Shown: positions 27,437 through 36,929, counted from the first letter of the stretch. The stretch: DNA of 64,000 nucleotides from 43-108 sp001915545 (GCA_902491215.1 CABUGV010000020.1:1-64000); one strand, 5' to 3'. Made by a program: numbers and translations. Notes: generated by a model not told the origin, from the letters alone.

Positions 27437-29761
27437 ATGAAATCTTTATATATATTCATCATGGGAACAATTCTCACATTGCTCCCTCACTACTCTTTTG
27501 CATTCGAGCATAAAGACAAAGAAACAGACACCAACGTAATAGGACATGTTACAGAAAAGCACACGAAGGAGCACATGCCATACGTAGTAATTCAGCTGGC
27601 AGGTACTACAATCGGTACATCAACAGACGATACTGGGCATTATTTCCTCAAAAATCTCCCAGAAGGAACATTCACCATTGAGGCAAGTCTGGTCGGATAC
27701 AAGAAAGTAAAGAAGACCATCAAATTGGAGAAAGGACAAACTGTAGAAGTAAACTTCGAAATTGAAGAAGACATGGTGTCGCTCGACGGTGTCGTCGTCT
27801 CTGCCAACCGCAACGAGACAACCCGCAGAATGGCACCGACTCTGGTAAACGTGCTTTCAATGAAAACATTCGAAAACACCAATTCGGCATGCCTTGCCCA
27901 GGGTCTCAACTTCCAGCCTGGCGTCAGAGTTGAAAACAACTGCCAGAATTGTGGATTTCAGCAAGTGCGCATAAATGGACTTGACGGTCCATACACACAA
28001 ATACTTATTGACTCCCGCCCTATTTTCAGCGCTTTGGCAGGTGTCTATGGACTTGAGCAGATTCCTGCAAACATGATAGACCGCGTGGAAGTAATGCGTG
28101 GCGGCGGTTCAGCGCTTTTCGGTTCTTCGGCCATTGCCGGAACCATAAATATCATAACAAAAGAGCCATTGCGCAACTCTGCACAATTCTCGCATACACT
28201 TACCGGGATAGCAGATGGCTCGGTTTTCGAAAACAATACAACCGTGAACGCTTCACTTGTTTCGGACAATCACAAACTCGGATTGGCGGTATTCGGACAA
28301 AACCGCGAACGTGCAGGATATGACCATAACGGCGACGGCTTCACAGAATTGCCGGAAATAAAAAGTCAGACCGTGGGATTGCGCTCCTTTCTTAAAACAG
28401 GCAACTACTCCAAGATTACCTTAGAATATCACCATCTGCAAGAATCACGAAGAGGTGGCGACCAATTGAATCGTCCTGTTCATGAAGCCAGAATAGCAGA
28501 ACAGACGCAGCACAGCATAAATACCGGAGGTCTGAAATTCGACATGTATTCACCAGACAACAAACACAAGCTTGGCGTTTATGCATCGGCACAGCACATC
28601 GACCGCGACAGCTATTACGGTGGCGGCGAAGACATTGAAGAGAAGTTGAAATCGTACGGCAATACGACAGACCTGACATGGATGGCAGGTGCACAATACA
28701 ACTACAAATTCGACCGCTGTCTATTCATGCCGGCCTCTCTAACTGTCGGCTCAGAATACAATCAAGACATTCTCGATGACAATTTGTGGGGACGCGAACG
28801 CTTTATCAAGCAGAACGTACGTACCGTCAGCGGATTCGTCCAGAATGAATGGAACAATGAAGTATGGAGTTTCCTCCTTGGCGGACGCATCGACAAACAC
28901 AGTCTGTTGAAAAATCCAGTATTCAGTCCACGCGCAAACATAAGATTCAATCCGACAAAGAATATAAACCTGAGAGCAAGCTACTCATTCGGTTTCCGTG
29001 CACCTCAGGCGTTCGACGAAGACCTGCATGTTGAAAACGTCGGAGGCACAGTGTCCATGATACAACTGGCCGACAACCTGAAAGAAGAAAAATCACAAAG
29101 CTTCAGCATTTCAGCCGACATATACCACAATTGGGGCAACTGGCAAGGCAACTTTCTGATTGAGGTTTTCTACACTGACATCTCTGACGTTTTTGCCCTG
29201 ACAGAAATCGGAACAGACCAAAACGGAGTAATCATCATAGAAAGAGGCAATGAGAAGGGAGCTTATGTCTATGGATGTACCCTGGAAGGAAAAATCGCTT
29301 GGAAGAATATCTGGCAGTTCCAGACCGGACTCACACTTCAGAAAGCCGAATACAAGGAAGCACGTTCATGGAGCGAAAACGACCCAAATGTTCCGATGGA
29401 AAAGAAAATGTTCAGAACTCCAGATCTATATGGCTATTTCACCACAACATACAACCCTGTACGCGCACTCAGCTTGTCACTTTCAGGAACATACACAGGC
29501 AGTATGCTCATTGAACACCACAAAGGCGACATAGCCGTAAACCGTACAGAAAAGACAAAAAGCTTCATAGACTTGGGATTTAAGGCTGGATATGACTTCA
29601 AACTGTACAAAAGCATCACATTGCAAGCTTATGCCGGCGTACAGAACATTTTCAATTCGTATCAGAACGATTTTGATAAAGGCCCTGACCGAGATTCCGG
29701 ATATATCTACGGCCCATCAATGCCTAGATCAATATATGCAGGCATAAAGCTCAGCTACTGA
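27437..29761 (+). CDS. TonB-dependent outer-membrane receptor
   Basis: A 774-residue receptor with a signal peptide (ending near SFAF), a carboxypeptidase-regulatory-like domain (about 33-120), a plug domain (about 130-245) containing VENNCQNCGFQQVRINGLDG and VMRGGGSALFGSSAIAGTINI, and a 22-strand barrel to the C-terminus (ending AGIKLSY). It would import a scarce ligand using TonB energy. No SusD partner is present, so a metal chelate, heme or cofactor is more likely than a glycan. The two plug cysteines (NCQNCG) and the His-rich neighbour hint at a metal. The ligand is not proven. Confidence 0.92.
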   Translation: MKSLYIFIMGTILTLLPHYSFAFEHKDKETDTNVIGHVTEKHTKEHMPYVVIQLAGTTIGTSTDDTGHYFLKNLPEGTFTIEASLVGYKKVKKTIKLEKGQTVEVNFEIEEDMVSLDGVVVSANRNETTRRMAPTLVNVLSMKTFENTNSACLAQGLNFQPGVRVENNCQNCGFQQVRINGLDGPYTQILIDSRPIFSALAGVYGLEQIPANMIDRVEVMRGGGSALFGSSAIAGTINIITKEPLRNSAQFSHTLTGIADGSVFENNTTVNASLVSDNHKLGLAVFGQNRERAGYDHNGDGFTELPEIKSQTVGLRSFLKTGNYSKITLEYHHLQESRRGGDQLNRPVHEARIAEQTQHSINTGGLKFDMYSPDNKHKLGVYASAQHIDRDSYYGGGEDIEEKLKSYGNTTDLTWMAGAQYNYKFDRCLFMPASLTVGSEYNQDILDDNLWGRERFIKQNVRTVSGFVQNEWNNEVWSFLLGGRIDKHSLLKNPVFSPRANIRFNPTKNINLRASYSFGFRAPQAFDEDLHVENVGGTVSMIQLADNLKEEKSQSFSISADIYHNWGNWQGNFLIEVFYTDISDVFALTEIGTDQNGVIIIERGNEKGAYVYGCTLEGKIAWKNIWQFQTGLTLQKAEYKEARSWSENDPNVPMEKKMFRTPDLYGYFTTTYNPVRALSLSLSGTYTGSMLIEHHKGDIAVNRTEKTKSFIDLGFKAGYDFKLYKSITLQAYAGVQNIFNSYQNDFDKGPDRDSGYIYGPSMPRSIYAGIKLSY

Positions 29762-29839
29762 TTACAAAAGTCATTTCCATGAGCGGTCAACTATAAAGAA
29801 TTTATTTTGTTGCCTCAAAAGAATATCCATAACACTTAA

Positions 29840-29890
29840 ATATCAGTTGATTGGTTCATCATGAACCTGTCAGCTGATATTTTATTTTTT
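29840..29890 (+). terminator. Terminator after the TonB receptor
   Basis: ATATCAG (29840-29846) and CTGATAT (29874-29880), with an inner GGTTCA/TGAACC pairing, are followed by TTTATTTTTT. Confidence 0.8.
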
Positions 29891-29893
29891 CAA

Positions 29894-29925
29894 TTTGCAT
29901 CTGTGCCCCTCTTTCCGTATATTCG
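29894..29925 (+). promoter_or_regulatory. Promoter of the BspA-like gene
   Basis: -33 TTTG (29894-29897) and -7 TATATTCG (29918-29925, one mismatch to TAnnTTTG) are spaced 20 bp, just after the preceding terminator. Confidence 0.6.
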
Positions 29926-29979
29926 CAATTACGAATGGGGTCAAAACAGAATAACGGATTAACTAAAATCTAACTATCT

Positions 29980-31557
29980 ATGAACACAAAACTTTTTACA
30001 CTTTTGCTAGCCTTGTCATCAGGCGGAACAATTACAGCACAATCATTCTCCGTAGATGACGTCAATTACGAGATCACATCGAAAGACAAATTGGAAGTAC
30101 AGGTGACTGGAGGTTCTACCACAGCGTCGAGCATCACAATTCCCGATGTTGTAAGCTTCGAAGGAAAAGACTACCGTGTCACAAGCATATACGGTATGTC
30201 ATTCTCGGGATACACAAAATTGGACGAAATATATATCGGGAACAATGTCGCGACAATTGGTGAGAACGCATTCAGCAACTGCTCGTCGCTGGACAAAGTC
30301 GTAATAGGCGACGGCCTTAAAGAAATAAAGGAGAGTGCATTCTTCCAATGCGGAAGCCTTAAGGAAATCAACATAAGCCCGTCAGTAGAAAACATCGGCG
30401 ACTATGCGTTCTGCCTATGTTCGGACCTTAAGGATATAACGATTTCAGATGCAGTCAGCTATATCGGAAAACTCGCATTCCACGACTGCTACTCACTTTC
30501 ATCCATCGACGTTTCTTCAGGCAATAAAAGCTTCGTTTCCGTAGACGGAGTTCTGTACAATTACGACAAAACAACGCTCATCAAATATCCGCAAGGAAAG
30601 AGCGACAAGACCTTCAGTGTGCCCGAAGGAGTAAAAAGAATTGAAGAACGAGCACTTAATAATGCACCTTATCTTGAGGAAGCATATATTTCTGCATCAG
30701 TCGAAGAAATCGGCGACCTTGCATTCACTGTCAGCGATCGTCTGAAAGCAATAAACGTTACTTCAGACAATCAACATTTCATACCCGACAACGGAATACT
30801 TTTCACCAAAGATAAAAGTACACTTATCTGTTATCCTCGCAACAAGACAGACATCACGTCATACACTGTACCGGCAGAAACCGAACAGATAGAAGGTTGG
30901 GCATTCTACGGTTGCCACACACTTACGGACATAAAACTGCCGGAGAACATATCAACCATTGCAGACCGCACATTCATGTACTGCACAGGTCTGAAAAACA
31001 TAAACATCCCAAGAGAAGTCAAAAGCATCGGCAGCGAAGCTTTCAAAAGATGCATAAGTCTTGAGCAGATAAAATTGCCGAACAAAGTCGCTACCATAGG
31101 CAACGAGGCGTTCTGCACGTGTTCGAAAATAAGCACGATAGAATTCCCTGCCAGCATCGTTTCGATAGGCGACTATGCATTCAGCGGCACATACCTGACA
31201 TCAATATATTGCAATGCCACCGTGCCTCCAATGATTACGTCATACACATTCGAGAATACCGACCCGAACATTCCTATATACGTTCCGTTCGACTACATCA
31301 GCGACTACGAAATGGCTATCGGATGGTCCAGTTTCATGAACTATCAGGAAATACCGGCATCGATACAGTCAACTGAAATGTCAGAAGGCATCAGCTTTGA
31401 CGGAAGCAGGATAATAAATCCAGAGAAAGCAATAATCAGCATATTCGATATGAGCGGACGCATGGTCTACAAAGGCAAGGATTCAGAAATGTCCATGCCG
31501 TCGGGCACATACATATTGAATACAGCCAAAGGCTATACCTGCAAAGTAACATTCTGA
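29980..31557 (+). CDS. BspA-like leucine-rich-repeat surface protein with type IX sorting domain
   Basis: A 525-residue exported protein with a signal peptide (ending ITAQS), then about 14 LRR_5/BspA repeats (about 50-425) of the form IGxxAFxxCxxLxxIxIPxxVxxI, and a C-terminal sorting domain (about 445-525, with SIFDMSGRMVYKG and SGTYILNTAKG). BspA-like proteins mediate adhesion to host or other bacteria. The sorting domain marks it as cargo of the type IX system whose channel gene sprA lies at 45.8-53.3 kb. It is monocistronic, with its own promoter and terminator. Confidence 0.9.
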   Translation: MNTKLFTLLLALSSGGTITAQSFSVDDVNYEITSKDKLEVQVTGGSTTASSITIPDVVSFEGKDYRVTSIYGMSFSGYTKLDEIYIGNNVATIGENAFSNCSSLDKVVIGDGLKEIKESAFFQCGSLKEINISPSVENIGDYAFCLCSDLKDITISDAVSYIGKLAFHDCYSLSSIDVSSGNKSFVSVDGVLYNYDKTTLIKYPQGKSDKTFSVPEGVKRIEERALNNAPYLEEAYISASVEEIGDLAFTVSDRLKAINVTSDNQHFIPDNGILFTKDKSTLICYPRNKTDITSYTVPAETEQIEGWAFYGCHTLTDIKLPENISTIADRTFMYCTGLKNINIPREVKSIGSEAFKRCISLEQIKLPNKVATIGNEAFCTCSKISTIEFPASIVSIGDYAFSGTYLTSIYCNATVPPMITSYTFENTDPNIPIYVPFDYISDYEMAIGWSSFMNYQEIPASIQSTEMSEGISFDGSRIINPEKAIISIFDMSGRMVYKGKDSEMSMPSGTYILNTAKGYTCKVTF

Positions 31558-31600
31558 ATCAGATAAGTCCACCTTCGAACCAACACAGTTATATCATACA

Positions 31601-31640
31601 AAAGAAGCTGTACCGTAAATGCGCGATGCAGCTTTTTATT
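31601..31640 (+). terminator. Terminator after the BspA-like gene
   Basis: AGAAGCTG (31603-31610) pairs with CAGCTTTT (31628-31635), with the T run continuing past the stem. It lies 45 nt after the stop. Confidence 0.65.
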
Positions 31641-31839
31641 TTCAACATTGCAAAACTCCATATATTGCTACAACAGATTATGCCGACCGTAACAACAACA
31701 TCTGCCATCAAGATTAACAAAACAACGCAACCATTATTAGAACAGATAAAAGTTCCTCTTAACTCAGACAAGAACGTCGGCGTGCATAAAGTCTGAAACA
31801 GCTGAACGAAAAACAAGATGGGCGCGAAAAATGAACTGT

Positions 31840-31894
31840 GCGGGCGCTCACAAGCAAAATTTCGAGGGCTAGGAAATTTTGCCGCGAGCGCCCG
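31840..31894. repeat. Nested palindromic repeat, copy B
   Basis: Outer arms CGGGCGCT (31841-31848) and AGCGCCCG (31886-31893) enclose inner arms AAAATTTC (31856-31863) and GAAATTTT (31873-31880). Compared with copy A at 14026-14081, the inner arms differ in sequence but still pair, which supports selection on the fold. The surrounding 31641-32030 has no convincing gene. Confidence 0.8.
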
Positions 31895-32030
31895 GAAAAA
31901 TTGCGATACATGCGACATTGCAGACTCACAATCGGAGAAAAGCGTATAAACCTGAACGATGCAAAAATCACCCAAGGAAACAGCAAGACCATCAGATTAA
32001 AGTAAAACAGCAGAAATAAACAACATCAAA

Positions 32031-32083
32031 CAATACAAAAGCGGAAGCTGCAGACTTTAAAAGTCCAACGCTTCCGCTTTTTC
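32031..32083 (+). terminator. Hairpin terminator repeat, copy 1 (left edge of AT-rich region)
   Basis: The stem AAAAGCGGAAGC with GCTTCCGCTTTT encloses a smaller GACTT/AAGTC hairpin and runs into a T tract. The same 53-bp module, including the flanking CAATACAAAAG and core CTTTAAAAGTCCA, recurs at 38400-38452. It is about 470 nt after the previous gene, so it is not simply that gene's terminator. Confidence 0.75.
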
Positions 32084-32268
32084 CTATTATTCCCCTACTC
32101 CATAATTCGACTTATTCGTCTGCCTATCAAATCAGAATATCGTATTATGAGTATCTACACCTATCATAGAATATTTTTAAGTTTGACTTCACATTAATAA
32201 TATACAATACAATTTTCCATTATTAGAAAAAAACAGAATAATATCCTTACAAAACAAATTTAATATAT

Positions 32269-32276
32269 TATATTTG
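32269..32276 (+). promoter_or_regulatory. -7 box of the structured RNA
   Basis: TATATTTG is a full -7 match and would start transcription near 32283. No TTTG is visible at -33. Confidence 0.5.
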
Positions 32277-32282
32277 CCCGTG

Positions 32283-32566
32283 ACTCGGTTAGCCCGTAGG
32301 GGGGCTGTGGGTTATTTACTGATAAAGGACGTTACGAACGTTATCTTCGACGGTCAAATCTCGCAAGTTTGAACTCTCTTCGAAGGTAAGGCAACGAAAC
32401 GTCCACGTTGGGTGTATTATAAATGAAAGAATTTATATAGGATTCTTTCTACTTGTATAATATCATCTGGGCGTGGGCTGACTGCGTTGCTTATCCTAAG
32501 AGAGAGGCAATGCGAGAGCCTGACCGTGGGATAAGCGAGAAGTAGAAACTCCCACGTCTTTTTTAG
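32283..32566 (+). ncRNA. Structured non-coding RNA candidate, about 283 nt, class not recognised
   Basis: The stretch lacks an open frame and is far richer in G+C than its flanks. A 5' domain has a small hairpin (AGCCC 32291-32295 with GGGCT 32302-32306). It also has a long composite hairpin made of GGACGTT/AACGTCC (32327-32333 with 32398-32404), TTATCTTCGA/TCGAAGGTAA (32341-32350 with 32380-32389) and TCAAA/TTTGA (32354-32358 with 32368-32372). A 3' domain is closed by GCGTGGG/CCCACGT (32471-32477 with 32551-32557), with inner GCTTATCC/GGATAAGC (32489-32496 with 32529-32536) and AGGC/GCCT. The closing stem runs into TCTTTTTT, as in a terminator. It does not show tmRNA, RNase P or SRP signatures. 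A 6S-like or other regulatory RNA is possible. It ends about 410 nt before the unknown operon. Confidence 0.6.
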
Positions 32567-32977
32567 TATCTCATCATTAGTATTTTATAAATCTGATTTG
32601 GGGAGTTTATAAGATGAATTTAAATTTTCAATGTATGGATAAGAAAGTAATTAATTAGAATTGAAGTTCCATACTTTGGAGAACTTCTAAATAAATCAGT
32701 GATAATAATCATCTCTTATCGAAATGCGTTATCAAGGTGCCTTGCAACTAAAAGCATGTCTGATGAATTATATTGCAGGTACTGTGTTATTTAATATGCA
32801 GTAAAGATAAGAACTTTGAATATGCTAATTTATTGTATACCATCATTTTACATAATTCGTATTGATATTTACAAGACTATATGCAAAAAAACAGCATATA
32901 CGAACACTTAAAAAGTACACAACGTAAAAGCTAATAATAGAAATCATTGTTATCCAACTTTTAAACATTTATAAACT
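32567..32977. other. AT-rich intergenic stretch without recognised feature
   Basis: About 410 nt between the RNA candidate and the first gene of the unknown operon. It is strongly AT-rich with no open frame of note. A promoter for the operon must lie here or upstream, but no convincing TTTG-20-TAnnTTTG pair was found. Confidence 0.5.
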
Positions 32978-34504
32978 ATGAAATATTATATTATACTATT
33001 TATATTATGGGTGTATTCAGATTTCTCATTTGTTTCAGCTCAAAAAAATAATAATCTTACATCAGATATAGAAATTTCAGAAACTATGGCTGAAATAGAT
33101 TCTATAGTAGTAGCCTACATAGATACAGAAAACGATATAGCTTGCAACATAATTGAAGGACGCTTAAAACAATTTTATATAAAGCAGAATAAGTCCACTC
33201 AAGATAGTATAATCGGACGATTATACCAAAATGTCAAGTCACTTATTGCCAGTGAAAATATTAATGCTGTTAAAAAAATATCATATCTTTTTCGTTCCAT
33301 TGCTCCAGCTAATGACAAACGAGTATATCTAAGTTTTTTTGAGGAAGCTAACTTAGCAGAATCTAAGATGGATTCAATTTATTTGAACCAAATAATCAAT
33401 GGTTTAACTAATTATTCCGATTTAAATAAACTTAATATACAAGAAGATTTAAACCTATTAAATAAAAAACTTCAATCTATACGTAATACTAAAGGCTTTA
33501 CAGGAATATGGATATCAGATAAGCAATTGACAATTAAGGATCCTTTCCCTGACTATATTATACACGTTACCCAAGATAATACTCAAAAGCTTCATATATC
33601 TACAAACCTTTGTTATAATATTCAAAAAAGGCTATTCAAAAAGGGCCTCTTTTCCGATTTTTCGAATTACATAGAATCAAACTTAATAATAGAGGTATCG
33701 GAGAATAATCTTTATTCAAATTGGAGTTCGGAGAAATTAACAATAGGAAATGCAGAATTATCTACATCATTGAGAAAAACTACGCGCGATATTAATGCAT
33801 CCATAGTAGGACATTTTTCAAGAAAAAATGAACATTCAATGAGTGAACAAATGGCAGCTGATATAGTTACAGAAATTGGGAGCACATTTGTCAATAAACT
33901 GTTTGATAATATAGCTGTATCTAAAAAGAAAATTTATATTTATGAACAATCAATGACTTTAACACAACCCAATATCATGTCTGTAGATATAAAAGGACAA
34001 CGGATACAAAAGAAGTCATCTAATTTAAATACCGTAGATAAATATGAATATAAAGAAAATGTTAAGTTTTTAAGACTTGACAATGAATCAAATATGCCAT
34101 TTACAGAAAATCAACTATTTATGTCCAAGAAAAAAATAAAAGAATTAGGTATATATGATGAAGAATTTAATAATATTTGCCGTCTATCACGCAACTTAAG
34201 AAGTTGGAGTACCGTTGTAGGCTGTATTACAGGGGCAGGTATAGGTCTTGGACTTGGCTCATTTGCATTTAAACCTTCAGATGATGGTATGGGATTCAAA
34301 GGCTACAAAACTATGGCATTTACTTCTTTGGGAATTGCAGCCGCGGGTTTAGCGACCAGTTTAATCGTGTTTCCTAATATTGCAAAAAAACTTAATAAGA
34401 AAATATTGAAATATAATGAAAAGAAAATGCAAAGTATTCGCAACAATGCAGAATTAAGTATTGAACTTTCATCTGAAAATTTAGGAATATCACTTAAGTT
34501 TTAA
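32978..34504 (+). CDS. Unrecognised exported protein with C-terminal membrane hairpin
   Basis: A 508-residue protein of unknown family. It has a signal peptide (about 1-22, ending FVSAQ). The middle is largely alpha-helical in composition, with a beta-rich part around 175-270 (GFTGIWISDKQLTIKDPFPDY). Near 415-480 are two glycine-rich hydrophobic segments (GCITGAGIGLGLGSFAF and MAFTSLGIAAAGLATSLIVF) that look like a membrane hairpin, followed by a basic helix. It is the first gene of a three-gene operon (next gene 10 nt away). Codon use is much more AT-rich than in the housekeeping genes, which suggests horizontal origin. Confidence 0.7.
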   Translation: MKYYIILFILWVYSDFSFVSAQKNNNLTSDIEISETMAEIDSIVVAYIDTENDIACNIIEGRLKQFYIKQNKSTQDSIIGRLYQNVKSLIASENINAVKKISYLFRSIAPANDKRVYLSFFEEANLAESKMDSIYLNQIINGLTNYSDLNKLNIQEDLNLLNKKLQSIRNTKGFTGIWISDKQLTIKDPFPDYIIHVTQDNTQKLHISTNLCYNIQKRLFKKGLFSDFSNYIESNLIIEVSENNLYSNWSSEKLTIGNAELSTSLRKTTRDINASIVGHFSRKNEHSMSEQMAADIVTEIGSTFVNKLFDNIAVSKKKIYIYEQSMTLTQPNIMSVDIKGQRIQKKSSNLNTVDKYEYKENVKFLRLDNESNMPFTENQLFMSKKKIKELGIYDEEFNNICRLSRNLRSWSTVVGCITGAGIGLGLGSFAFKPSDDGMGFKGYKTMAFTSLGIAAAGLATSLIVFPNIAKKLNKKILKYNEKKMQSIRNNAELSIELSSENLGISLKF

Positions 34505-34514
34505 TCAAGAATAT

Positions 34515-36080
34515 ATGAAAAATATTTATTTAATGATTCTTGTTGTTTATGCTTTTAACAGTATTGAACTTCATGCCCAATCATTTTATGACGACATGTA
34601 CAGCAAGGAATGGGAGGAAGAACGTGATTTGTATTGCAAAGACTCATATTCAGCAGGGCTTGCAAATAGCGCGAAGAAATCATTAATGTCGATGAGCAAT
34701 TCAGATATCAGTACTATCGTTAGACCTGATGGTAAGGGTGGAGTTGTAAATGCCGGATTTAAGAAACCTAATGCTAACAATGTGGTAGTAACAAATAGTA
34801 AAAACGGGATAAGATTTATAAACGGAAATTCCGCACAAAGCACAGTACGGAATAGTCAAATTAATAAAATTAAATCAAATACATCAGCAAGAACAACACC
34901 ATCATTTATGGAATATAGACGTCAACAGATGAAAATTGCCGCTCAAAAAGCACATGAACGTATGGTTATGGAAAAATTAAGAAAAAAAAGAGAAGACGAC
35001 CGTTCTGAAATGATTGCAAAACAAAACTATTATCAGAGAACAGAACAGGAATTCCGGATTGCAGTAGAACGTGACCATTGGCATGCCACAGAAGGTGCAA
35101 AAGCTGTTGACGAATCTCTTAAACCTTCTGATTATTTTACTATACCACAAAAAGATGAAAAGAAAAACGATGGAGGACTAATTATTATAACAGAGTTTTC
35201 TCTTCAAAAAAATATTCCACTAAATGAAAAATCCTCACAAATATCAGTTACTGATCTAACAGATATTCGTCCAGATGTAATAGACGATTGGATTTCTGCT
35301 TTAGAAAAAGAGGCATTAGTAGACATCAAATCACCTGAAGGAGCCGGAAAAAGCTTACATAAAAAGCCTTATCCTGTTTTATTGATTTCTCATGATGAAC
35401 TATTACTGGATTCTACTGATATTTTTGTGATACCAGGATGTGGTCCAGTTATGATTTTAGAAGATAGCATGCTTGTACTTAAAGATTATCAACTTCGTAA
35501 AGTTGCATGGAAAGATAATCTAAGGCATACCTATGTTATTCCTTGTGGGAATTACCTTATTAGCAGAATTGACAATAAAATTTATAGTATTTATGATGGT
35601 ACCTCAAAATGTTTATTAGAATTGGATACTAATAATATTTCCATTTTTTCAAATAGTGAAAATTCGTTCTTTTTTGTGGCATTCTATAATGAGATATCTG
35701 CAATATATAAAGTAGACATCGTAAATCGCAAATATGATGAAATATGTCGTATTCCATTTTATGTTTGGAAATTAGAAGCTAATAATGACGATATATACAT
35801 TTTACTAAACAATAAAATTCTAACTATTGGAGATGGAAATACAAAACCATGTGTACTATATAATGTTACAGACGGCCTTAATGATATGATTCTTTCACCG
35901 TGGGGAATGCTTGTGGCTACAGATAGCAACATATTGAGGTTGAATTCCAAAGGTGAACAAACTGTATTTTACGAAAATGGAGCAAAGCAAATTTGGGTAG
36001 ATGGGAACGAGGTCTATTTTTTGTCTTTAGAAGGTGATTTGCTCTATTTTGAAGATGGAAATGATTGTTTAACTAATTAA
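34515..36080 (+). CDS. Unrecognised exported protein, coiled-coil plus propeller-like C-terminus
   Basis: A 521-residue exported protein of unknown family. The signal peptide ends near LHAQS. Residues about 50-130 are Ser/Asn-rich and low in complexity; about 135-200 are strongly charged and helical (RRQQMKIAAQKAHERMVMEK), likely a coiled coil. The C-terminal half (about 290-515) repeats short beta strands of the DNKIYSIYDGTSK / NSENSFFFVAF / NNDDIYILLNNKIL type, resembling a beta-propeller sensor or binding module. It sits 10 nt after the upstream gene and 12 nt before the next, in the AT-rich operon. Confidence 0.68.
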   Translation: MKNIYLMILVVYAFNSIELHAQSFYDDMYSKEWEEERDLYCKDSYSAGLANSAKKSLMSMSNSDISTIVRPDGKGGVVNAGFKKPNANNVVVTNSKNGIRFINGNSAQSTVRNSQINKIKSNTSARTTPSFMEYRRQQMKIAAQKAHERMVMEKLRKKREDDRSEMIAKQNYYQRTEQEFRIAVERDHWHATEGAKAVDESLKPSDYFTIPQKDEKKNDGGLIIITEFSLQKNIPLNEKSSQISVTDLTDIRPDVIDDWISALEKEALVDIKSPEGAGKSLHKKPYPVLLISHDELLLDSTDIFVIPGCGPVMILEDSMLVLKDYQLRKVAWKDNLRHTYVIPCGNYLISRIDNKIYSIYDGTSKCLLELDTNNISIFSNSENSFFFVAFYNEISAIYKVDIVNRKYDEICRIPFYVWKLEANNDDIYILLNNKILTIGDGNTKPCVLYNVTDGLNDMILSPWGMLVATDSNILRLNSKGEQTVFYENGAKQIWVDGNEVYFLSLEGDLLYFEDGNDCLTN

Positions 36081-36092
36081 AAGAATAAGTAC

Positions 36093-36692
36093 ATGAAAAT
36101 TATTATTTTATTTATGTTTCTAATATGTGGGACAATAACACTTTATGGGCAAGTTCGTAGAGACTATAAAAATAAAAAGGTAAATACGTATAATTCACAA
36201 TCCACCATCGACAAACACAGTTCTTGTGACACAAAAGCATACTGTCCTGTATGTGGGAAATGCTTATTTAATGGTAGAACAAATAAGCATGGTAAATGCG
36301 ATATGAAATATTGGACGTATGACTACGTTTGTGAAGAACATAAAAAAGTTGTTTCTTTCCCTTTTAGTGAGACTCCCGATAACCGCAATAAAACGAATAG
36401 CAATAAAAAACGAGATTATGAAGAAACTTCGAGATATAAAGTGCATGAAGTTAGAAATAGCTGTTTTCGCAAGGATTCAACAATAACAAATTTTGGCGTA
36501 ACTTATACTATAACAAATGTATGTAAAGAAACTTTGTACATCTATATAGAATCTCTTAAACTGGGTTGTATATTACCTTATCAACAAACATCCCCTCCTA
36601 TCAACTGTCCAAATCCTCCTATTTTATTGAGATTAACTCATAACGAGAATGCATGGAAAAGATGGACACCTAGTGGGACTCCAGTTCTATAA
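36093..36692 (+). CDS. Small exported protein with zinc-ribbon-like cysteines
   Basis: A 199-residue protein of unknown family. The signal peptide ends near TLYGQ. A Cys-rich central part (CDTKAYCPVCGKCLFNG, then CDMKYWTYDYVCEEH) has the spacing of a zinc ribbon, unusual for an exported protein. A C-terminal part contains a further cysteine in CILPYQQTSPPINC. It is the last gene of the three-gene AT-rich operon. Confidence 0.65.
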   Translation: MKIIILFMFLICGTITLYGQVRRDYKNKKVNTYNSQSTIDKHSSCDTKAYCPVCGKCLFNGRTNKHGKCDMKYWTYDYVCEEHKKVVSFPFSETPDNRNKTNSNKKRDYEETSRYKVHEVRNSCFRKDSTITNFGVTYTITNVCKETLYIYIESLKLGCILPYQQTSPPINCPNPPILLRLTHNENAWKRWTPSGTPVL

Positions 36693-36929
36693 TAACTAAA
36701 TATTGTCTTTCATATATATTAAACACAAATCGCATAAGAGATTTTTACAAACAAATAGTAAGCAAACAGTAGTACTTATCCATTGTTTGCGCGGTATAAT
36801 GCCTAATTTTACTATAAAAGCAAACATTCTCAAATAAAAAGGAAGTACATTTTTCTAATAACAGATTTGGGTTTAATATTAATAAAAATCAGACACATCA
36901 AGTGAAAACTATCATTAAATTTAGCAACT

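Noticed and set aside
32283..32566. tmRNA, RNase P RNA, SRP RNA or TnpB guide RNA
   Set aside because: No tRNA-like 3' end or tag frame, no RNase P core motifs, no SRP GGAA tetraloop arrangement, and no TnpB gene or remnant next to it. The 3' end has no inverted copy beyond the T run as IS200/IS605 right ends do.
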